Shown here piece after piece: positions 43,012 through 48,126 of a stretch of DNA of 48,126 bases. Origin of the DNA: Bacillota bacterium (lineage in GTDB: Bacteria > Bacillota > UBA994); assembly GCA_018333655.1 (NCBI GenBank), contig JAGXTJ010000036.1, positions 1-48,126 on the forward strand. Direction: 5' to 3'. Both the position numbers and the translations under genes were made by a program. Position 1 is the first letter of the stretch, and each line of letters starts with the position of its first letter. The notes beneath the pieces were generated by a model. That model made no database searches, was not told the DNA's origin, and saw only the letters and a program-made list of their open reading frames with translations.

Positions 43012-43172
43012 TGAAGACTTTGACCATAAAATGTAGCACGAGCGAATGCAAATGGGCCGGAGAAAACGAACAGTGTAGTAATCAGCGCCTAATCAATAAT
43101 GTCAAAACTGGCGCCGTGAGTTCGGCCCACTGTTCAGGAAAAAACTGTCATGGATATCAGTTGAGGGGTTAA
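43011..43172 (+). CDS. 53-aa Cys-rich DUF1540-like peptide
   Basis: GTG 43011, ribosome site provided by the G-run immediately upstream. Five Cys at 8, 13, 22, 41 and 46 with IKCSTSECKW, a QCS step, and HCSGKNCHGY give the C-x4-C...C...C-x4-C spacing seen in DUF1540 small Cys-rich proteins of Bacillota, which are thought to bind metal or form disulfides. This would be a single unit of the domain. A strong terminator begins eight bases later, which supports a complete gene. Function unknown. Confidence 0.65.
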   Translation: MKTLTIKCSTSECKWAGENEQCSNQRLINNVKTGAVSSAHCSGKNCHGYQLRG

Positions 43173-43179
43173 GGAAGCG

Positions 43180-43207
43180 CGGCCGCCTAGAATCATCTAG
43201 GCGGCCG
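43180..43207 (+). terminator. Terminator after the Cys-rich gene
   Basis: 11-bp stem CGGCCGCCTAG/CTAGGCGGCCG with 6-base loop, then TAATCTTTT. Confidence 0.85.
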
Positions 43208-43255
43208 TAATCTTTTCGCACTGCGAAAATAATGGTAAAATAAATAAATTGGAGC

Positions 43256-44464
43256 ATGACGCACGCGACAGGAGCTGAGCCTTACTTGGAGATAAAAATA
43301 TGTCTCGCCGATTTCACCAGAGCGCTATCGCTCGCTCTTGATTTGGCCGAGTACCAGACATTTATGCAGCACGGACACAGGGTGACCTACATGGCCTTGC
43401 GGCTAGGCAAAATGGTAGGTATGGACAGCGAATCATTAACACGGCTGTACTTCGCAGGGCTACTGCATGACATCGGGTTGACTTCTATGGGCGGCATGAG
43501 ATTACTGCATGATGAGCAGTTTTTGCGGGGACACACTGCGGTCGGCAAGGAGCTGGTGCTACAATTACCTATTCCAGGAATCGCCGAGCTAGTTTTGTGC
43601 CACCATGAGAATTTTGACGGCTCCGGGGTCTACGGCCACAGTGGAGAGAGCATCGCCCTGGGGGCAAGAATTCTCTCCATGGCCGATAGCATCGATGCCG
43701 TGGGGAGAAATGCCACCACCATGCGTCAGGCTCGCGAAGATATTGCCATTCATGTTAGTACATGCAAGAACAGCAGGTTCGACCCCTACCTGAGCGACAC
43801 TTTTGCAGTTTTAAGTAAACAAGATAAATTTTGGTTAGATCTAGAGGGGCGTAATCTACCTTTCGCTCTAGCTGCTCTGCAGCCAAGTAATGCTTGCTTT
43901 GTCGACCAAGAGAGTATAGTAGATATAGGGCGCGTCTTCGCCAAGATTATTGACAGCAAGAGTCGCTTTACGGCCAATCACTCGCGGGGGCTGGCGGAGC
44001 TTTTGCGGCGTGTCGCCGAGAGTTCACCCTTACTCTCAGGGAAAGAGCGCTGTTTGTACACCGCTGGCCTGTTGCATGACCTAGGGAAAATGGTTGTCCC
44101 TACAGAACTGCTAGAGAAGCCCGGCACTCTTACTCCGGAGGAGTACACAGTTATGAAATCTCATGTTTACTACAGCAAGCTTATCCTGAATCAAGTCCCT
44201 GGTTTAGAAACTATAGCGAGTTGGGCAGGTAATCACCACGAACGGCTAGACGGGCGAGGCTATGCTGAACGCGTTCCGGGGCAGGAGCTCACGCTAGAAG
44301 AGCGGCTAGTGGCCGTTTGTGATGTATACCAAGCGTTGACCGAGGAAAGACCCTATCGGTCGGGTGAGTCCCCCGCAAAAGTTTTTGGCATAATAGAATC
44401 AATGGTGAAAAGCGGCGGTTTATGCTCCGACGCCGCCCGCATGGTCGCCAATGTAGTGCTTTAG
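43256..44464 (+). CDS. Double HD-domain protein with degenerate GYP motifs
   Basis: 402 aa. Two HD-GYP-type domains in one chain. The first (~20-190) has HGHRV, LLHDIGL, HTAVGKEL, HHENFDGSG and then VYG instead of GYP. The second (~225-400) has NHSRG, LLHDLGKM, MKSHVYYSKL, HHERLDGRGYAE, and CDVYQALTEERPYR. Metal-binding His/Asp pairs look intact in both, but GYP is GVY and GYA, so cyclic-di-GMP cleavage cannot be assumed; one domain may sense and the other act. ATG 43256 with TTGGAG upstream. DUF896 gene follows after 11 bases. Confidence 0.88.
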   Translation: MTHATGAEPYLEIKICLADFTRALSLALDLAEYQTFMQHGHRVTYMALRLGKMVGMDSESLTRLYFAGLLHDIGLTSMGGMRLLHDEQFLRGHTAVGKELVLQLPIPGIAELVLCHHENFDGSGVYGHSGESIALGARILSMADSIDAVGRNATTMRQAREDIAIHVSTCKNSRFDPYLSDTFAVLSKQDKFWLDLEGRNLPFALAALQPSNACFVDQESIVDIGRVFAKIIDSKSRFTANHSRGLAELLRRVAESSPLLSGKERCLYTAGLLHDLGKMVVPTELLEKPGTLTPEEYTVMKSHVYYSKLILNQVPGLETIASWAGNHHERLDGRGYAERVPGQELTLEERLVAVCDVYQALTEERPYRSGESPAKVFGIIESMVKSGGLCSDAARMVANVVL

Positions 44465-44475
44465 GAGGAGAAAAA

Positions 44476-44691
44476 ATGTTATCACCAGAGAAACTTAGCC
44501 GTCTTAACGCTCTCGCACAGAAGCAGCGTGCCGACAACTTAACTACTGAGGAACGGGAAGAACAGCGTCAGTTGCGTGAAGAATACCTAGTAAATTTTCG
44601 CGGTAGATTTACCGCCGAGCTCGAAAACCTCGGCCTAACCAAAATAGAGCAGCCTACTTGCCCTTGTTGTGCGGGCAAACACCAACACTAA
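44476..44691 (+). CDS. DUF896/YnzC family protein
   Basis: 71 aa. ATG 44476 follows TAGGAGGAG, 11 bases after the HD gene. The N-terminal ~55 residues are the DUF896 helical hairpin: INxLAxKxK-like LSRLNALAQKQRADNLTTEEREEQ, then LREEYLVNFRGRF. In B. subtilis the group includes the small LexA-linked YneB-operon protein YnzC. The tail carries CPCC and HQH, a possible metal-binding end not present in most members. Probably co-transcribed with the HD protein. Confidence 0.88.
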   Translation: MLSPEKLSRLNALAQKQRADNLTTEEREEQRQLREEYLVNFRGRFTAELENLGLTKIEQPTCPCCAGKHQH

Positions 44692-44731
44692 GTAGGTATT
44701 TTCGGTAGCCTGGCCGGTCACCCGCGGCGTG

Positions 44732-45547
44732 CTAGTTTTTTGCGGCTAGGGTAATCATGGCCCGTAGCCCTTGAAAGGCCGTTACATAGTCAGATGCGGT
44801 GTATGTCAATGTGCGCCCGTCTAGGCGCTGTGCCTGCGGCAAGAAGCCCGCCGCATCTGCCATGCCGGAGTTAAGCAGCTCGAGGCGCATGGTTACCGGA
44901 GTGGCAAAGACAAGTGGCTGCAACGTGGGTAGCGCGCGAAGTGCCTTTTCGGCTTGTTGTTTGATGTGCAGCGTAGCCCGGCTAGGGTGCATATTCTTGG
45001 CGCTGTAGCGGGTTATGGCTTCTTTTACAATGGCGACCTCCACACCCTTTAGCAGGGCTTGCGCTTCAAGGGCGGTGTCTTTGTCCCCACTCACTAAGGC
45101 AATGGGCACGCCAAAGTGACCTGCGAGCCCGGCATTGATGCCGATTTCGCCACAGAGCACGTCATTTACCCAGACATTGCTCACCACGCCGCCACTAATG
45201 GTGTGGGATAGCACCCCGGCAGAATGCATACGGGCGTGGTAGCCAATCAAGAACGCGGCCTGGCATTCGCTATCTAGGCCTTCCATCATCATTAGGGGTT
45301 TGGGTGTTCCCAGGATGATGGTAGCAGCAGGATTGAGCTCCGCCGGAATAATATTGTTCATGCCTCCGTGGCTGTCATTGACGATGATCTCTGTGGCTCC
45401 CGCGGCTATAGCGCCCTCTATGGCCGCGTTTACTTCGGCCGTCATCTGCCGTCGCGCTTCATCATAAGTCTTGCCGGTGGGCCCGGTGCTGTCGCTGTTG
45501 ACCACGCAAGCTACGCCTTCAATGTCGACGCTGATAAATACCTTCAT
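44732..45547 (-). CDS. D-aminopeptidase DppA-like (M55)
   Basis: 271 aa. Zinc peptidase that frees D-amino acids from D-Ala-containing peptides, linked to wall recycling in spore formers. The zinc ligands of DppA are at matching positions: D8 and E10 in SVDIEG, H60 in NDSHGG, H104 in GYHARM, E134 in LCGEIG; His115 (LSHTISG), the proposed catalytic neighbour, is also present. The length is normal. ATG 45547; divergent from the HD phosphohydrolase. A dpp transport operon is not nearby. Confidence 0.93.
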   Translation of the reverse strand: MKVFISVDIEGVACVVNSDSTGPTGKTYDEARRQMTAEVNAAIEGAIAAGATEIIVNDSHGGMNNIIPAELNPAATIILGTPKPLMMMEGLDSECQAAFLIGYHARMHSAGVLSHTISGGVVSNVWVNDVLCGEIGINAGLAGHFGVPIALVSGDKDTALEAQALLKGVEVAIVKEAITRYSAKNMHPSRATLHIKQQAEKALRALPTLQPLVFATPVTMRLELLNSGMADAAGFLPQAQRLDGRTLTYTASDYVTAFQGLRAMITLAAKN

Positions 45548-45667
45548 TAGTTATTCGCCCTCCCTACTTGGTTTCGGTAGATTCATTGTTCCTAGAATCT
45601 TTCTTCATAAGTCTTGGTATTCCTGCCGCGAAGGGCAGGGCAGAAGTAGGGGAGGCCAGGTAGATAT

Positions 45668-46891
45668 ATGCGAGTGAGAGACCCCGTGCACGGTGATATC
45701 CTAATCGACCCCGCAGCCAAAGATGTCCTGGCTACCAAGGCTATGCAGCGTTTACGTGGCCTTAAGCAGCTCGGGCTTACGCATCTCGTCTACCCGGGTT
45801 GTGTGCACACCCGCTTTGACCATAGCTTGGGGACGTATCATATGGCTAAACGGCTATATCATAGTAGCGTAGACGAATCTTGTCGCGAGGAGCTCGCTGC
45901 GGTAAGTTGTGCCGCACTCTTGCATGATGCTGCGCACATGCCTTTTGGGCACACCCTAGAAGAGGAATTTGGGCTGTTCGGGCGTCACGACCGAGCCGAA
46001 CGCATGACCATGGTGCTAAATGATACGGAAGTCAAGTCAGCGCTCCTTGGCCACGGGCTTTATGACTTTGTCGTGAACATATTGCTTGATACCCTGCCTG
46101 AGTCTCGTCGCTACCTCACCGATATAGTGAAGAGCACCATAGATGCCGATGTCTTAGACTACTTGCGCCGCGACGCCTACTTTGCGGGGTTAGTGCATAA
46201 TTACGATGACCGCGTTCTAGAGAGCTTCACCGTGGTGGATGGCCGCCTGGTGTATCGGCTAGTGCACAAAGGCCTTCCGCGACCTGATGCGCGCTCAGAG
46301 TTAGTCCATCTGCTTCGTCTGCGTTACTACTTGACAGAGCGCCTCTACTACCATCACGCCAAAATTGCTGCCAGCGTGATGCTGGCCAAGGTGGTGCAGA
46401 AGGTGGGCTTTAGCGAGGCTCATCTCGCACAGCTGACCGATGAGTTGCTGCTTGAGGATTGCCGCAGGCATGCTGTAGAGAGCTCTGATCACGACTTGCT
46501 TTCTCTGTTTGAAGCTCTGAAGTGGCGGCGGCTCTACAAGCGGGCTTTTGTACACGCCGCTGATCAATCGCTTTTGGCGCGCTTTAACAACGTACGGCAG
46601 TTTGAGAGCCTCATTGCCCAGAAAACAGGGCTTAACCCCATAGAAGTTGGTGTGTATTGCGGGCCCCGAGGCGTGCTTAAAGAGGCTAATATCACCATCT
46701 TGACGCGCCGCGGTTGTGAACCCTTGTCGCAGGGCGAAAATGGCGACATAGGAGAATTAGCCGAGCAATATCGTCGTTTGCCGCGCTTCTATGTGTTTGC
46801 TCCGGCAGACAAAGTCGCGCCTGTTCGTTTGGCTGTCGAAGAGATGCTTAATTGCCGAAGCGAGTACCGTAAAGATTTAACGAGTTTGTAA
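45668..46891 (+). CDS. HD-superfamily phosphohydrolase (YwfO/SAMHD1-like)
   Basis: 407 aa. HD motifs: HTRFDHSLGTYH (~43-54), LLHDAAHMPFGHTLEEEF (~85-102) with the HD pair, and DADVLDYLRRDAYFAG (~168-183). This pattern is of the dNTP-triphosphohydrolase group (SAMHD1, B. subtilis YwfO). Likely substrates are dNTPs or other nucleotides. ATG 45668 has GGGGAGG upstream with a longer spacer. It is the first gene of a rightward pair with the GerMN lipoprotein, though an inverted repeat lies between them. Confidence 0.92.
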   Translation: MRVRDPVHGDILIDPAAKDVLATKAMQRLRGLKQLGLTHLVYPGCVHTRFDHSLGTYHMAKRLYHSSVDESCREELAAVSCAALLHDAAHMPFGHTLEEEFGLFGRHDRAERMTMVLNDTEVKSALLGHGLYDFVVNILLDTLPESRRYLTDIVKSTIDADVLDYLRRDAYFAGLVHNYDDRVLESFTVVDGRLVYRLVHKGLPRPDARSELVHLLRLRYYLTERLYYHHAKIAASVMLAKVVQKVGFSEAHLAQLTDELLLEDCRRHAVESSDHDLLSLFEALKWRRLYKRAFVHAADQSLLARFNNVRQFESLIAQKTGLNPIEVGVYCGPRGVLKEANITILTRRGCEPLSQGENGDIGELAEQYRRLPRFYVFAPADKVAPVRLAVEEMLNCRSEYRKDLTSL

Positions 46892-46912
46892 CCCGAGTCG
46901 CCCTGCCACGGA

Positions 46913-46929
46913 GGTATACTAGGTATACC
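46913..46929. promoter_or_regulatory. Perfect palindrome upstream of the GerMN gene
   Basis: GGTATAC at 46913-46919 and GTATACC at 46923-46929 separated by TAG, ending 19 bases before the TTG start. The form suits a dimeric repressor; the protein is not known. Confidence 0.55.
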
Positions 46930-46948
46930 AAGGCGGGGAGGTGGTGAG

Positions 46949-47929
46949 TTGCGCGTGTGGACCACAATGTTTATTATAATTGCACTCGTACTCTTTACTG
47001 CCGTTGGTTGCGTGAATGTCCCTAGGCAGGGCCAGGAAGTGACTGAGCCAAGTGCCCCGATTGCCTACCTTACGCAAGGGCATGCCCCCTTTGTTAGTAT
47101 CTTCGTGCAGCAAATTGCCAGTGGCTTCCTGGTCCCGGTAAGCGTCTATCGTAAAGTTGGCGACCCACCGCCCATACAGCAAGCAGTAGCACTGCTAAAC
47201 GGTGAACTAGGTAGTACCGAGTATCGTCTCCTTGGTGGTGCACCAGCAAAAATACAGAGCGTAGCTCTCCACAATGGTGTCTTAGATATAGAGATGCCGC
47301 CGGAATTTCCTTCCTGGGTCTTGCGCAATCAGACTGAAGAGCGCGCCTTTATCGGCGCAGTCATACTCACCTTCACCGCTTTTGACGACGTAGAAGCCGT
47401 TCGTTTTATGGTTCTGGGCCGCCCCATACAAGGCATGGTGGGCGGTTTGAACCTTTCGGGTCGTTTAGTGCGTCCAACGCTCGTTAATTATCCCAAAGTA
47501 GCTCCCTCGCACAAAATAGCTCTCCCACACGCCGTTGTTTACGCCAGAGTAAAGGGCAGTAATGTCCTAGTGCCAGTGACGCGTAGTTTGCCGCGACGCG
47601 ACCCCGCAGCAGCACTGCAGGCCTTGCTGGAGTTTGCTCCTGCAGATAATCTCATCTCGCCCTTGCCCCAGGGTATACGCCTGCGTGCTGTTACCGTTGA
47701 GGGTGGCGTGGCCATAGTCGATCTTGACCGCAGGGTGGTTAACCTCTTTTTGCAAGGGGCCTTTAATGAGCAAATCGTGGTCGACGCCCTAGTTCACACC
47801 CTGCTAGAATTTCCAGAAATCAGGCAAGTGCAGTTTCTCATCGATGGTCGCGTGCTTGGCCCCGTGAGTGCTAACGTTGACTTGAGTCGGCCCTTGAGCA
47901 GAACTCCTATAAATGTCATTGCGCCCTAG
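46949..47929 (+). CDS. GerMN-domain lipoprotein (spore germination type)
   Basis: 326 aa. TTG 46949 with GGGGAGG upstream. Lipoprotein signal: hydrophobic 6-19 then FTAVGC, acylated Cys at 21. Two GerMN domains follow (~50-180 and ~195-320), each with the strand-helix pattern ending in VTVEGGVAIVDLD / HNGVLDIEMP and a VRFMVLGRPIQG or VQFLIDGRVLGP closing hairpin. The architecture is that of GerM, a sporulation protein that aids engulfment and germination, and supports a spore-forming host. Functional residues are not known in detail. Confidence 0.9.
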   Translation: MRVWTTMFIIIALVLFTAVGCVNVPRQGQEVTEPSAPIAYLTQGHAPFVSIFVQQIASGFLVPVSVYRKVGDPPPIQQAVALLNGELGSTEYRLLGGAPAKIQSVALHNGVLDIEMPPEFPSWVLRNQTEERAFIGAVILTFTAFDDVEAVRFMVLGRPIQGMVGGLNLSGRLVRPTLVNYPKVAPSHKIALPHAVVYARVKGSNVLVPVTRSLPRRDPAAALQALLEFAPADNLISPLPQGIRLRAVTVEGGVAIVDLDRRVVNLFLQGAFNEQIVVDALVHTLLEFPEIRQVQFLIDGRVLGPVSANVDLSRPLSRTPINVIAP

Positions 47930-47955
47930 CGCAGGCAAGCGACAGAGGTGACGTT

Positions 47956-48021
47956 GCGACAGAGGGGACGGTTCTTTTTGTCGGTATTTTGCGACGGAAA
48001 GAAGAACGAAATCGCTGTCGC
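47956..48021. repeat. Degenerate REP-like element with GGGACGGTTCT core
   Basis: GCGACAGAGGGGACGGTTCT at the left, and AAGAAC...GCTGTCGC at the right, approximately complementary. A partial copy of its left end (GCGACAGAGGTGACGTT) precedes it at 47939-47955. The core also occurs at 37200-37211. Confidence 0.65.
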
Positions 48022-48046
48022 GATAGCTTAACTTAAAAGAATAAAA

Positions 48047-48115
48047 CGAAAAGGCAACCCCTTTTGTGGTATTGTTTAATCGCCAAACAAAACAATACAA
48101 AGGGGAGCCTTTTCG
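48047..48115. repeat. Long imperfect inverted repeat containing a ribosome site
   Basis: Left arm begins CGAAAAGGC, AACCCCTTTTG and runs to ATTGTTT; right arm is AAACAATAC, AAAGGGGAG, CCTTTTCG. The right arm contains AAAGGGGAG before the ATG at 48117. It is either the terminal repeat of a mobile element or an RNA structure controlling the next gene. Confidence 0.7.
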
Positions 48116-48116
48116 C

Positions 48117-48126
48117 ATGATGATCA
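48117..48126 (+). CDS. Possible start of a gene continuing beyond the window
   Basis: ATG ATG at 48117-48122, with AAAGGGGAG upstream in the right arm of the inverted repeat. Only three codons are visible, so the product cannot be named; a transposase is possible given the repeat. Confidence 0.3.

Noticed and set aside
46919-47182. 87-aa frame opposite the GerMN gene
   Set aside because: Shadow of the lipoprotein gene with no ribosome site or coding pattern.

Overview
The window looks like chromosomal DNA from a Bacillota (Firmicutes) bacterium, probably an anaerobic or facultative, spore-forming Clostridia-type lineage. Reasons: Bacillota-type addB-addA, strong GGAGG-type ribosome sites with many GTG/TTG starts, a ComK-like regulator, a GerMN lipoprotein, a DppA (M55) peptidase, DUF896/YnzC, an S-layer (SLH) protein and a SpoIIE-like phosphatase. 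No rRNA, tRNA or CRISPR array was seen. The species cannot be named from this sequence alone.

Layout. 1-3.6 kb: end of a winged-helix regulator, a ComK-like gene whose ribosome site is buried in a long hairpin with a U-tract, a Doc/AbrB toxin-antitoxin pair, two tiny membrane proteins, and a PP2C-like phosphatase overlapping a small P-loop gene. 3.7-5.9 kb: secD-secF with a clear promoter and terminator. 5.9-12.1 kb: THUMP/FtsJ-like RNA methyltransferase, Nudix protein, CNNM/CorC transporter (minus), DUF6671 protein and an SLH surface protein. 12.2-18.25 kb: an A/T-richer accessory island with a 48-aa Cys-containing peptide, two related radical-SAM maturase genes (one with an in-frame TAG, one truncated) and an FtsX/MacB-type ABC exporter. 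18.3-31.2 kb: zinc-ribbon protein, pckA, glyoxalase-like and metallo-beta-lactamase-fold genes, an AAA/DUF4143 ATPase, addB-addA and an AI-2E-family transporter. 31.2-37.1 kb: Lys-rich micropeptide, DUF1003, RluD-like synthase, ABC-2 exporter pair, GNAT and tyrS. 37.2-48.1 kb: guanylate kinase-like gene, two tandem HD-GYP genes, small protein, SH3b-amidase, DMT protein, DUF1540-like Cys-rich peptide, a double-HD protein, DUF896, dppA, an HD phosphohydrolase, the GerMN lipoprotein, and REP-like and inverted-repeat DNA at the right end.

How it works together. Most of the window is housekeeping: protein export (SecDF), DNA repair (AddAB), gluconeogenesis (PckA), RNA modification, tRNA charging and wall/spore functions. 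Four proteins with HD-type phosphohydrolase domains within 9 kb suggest a local concentration of nucleotide signalling.

The best candidate for an undescribed system is the 12.2-18.25 kb island. It has its own promoter and the order precursor peptide, maturase, maturase, three-gene transporter. It looks like a radical-SAM RiPP locus that is now decaying, because both maturases are damaged. The second permease carries a C-terminal lipoyl/HlyD-like domain, an unusual fusion.
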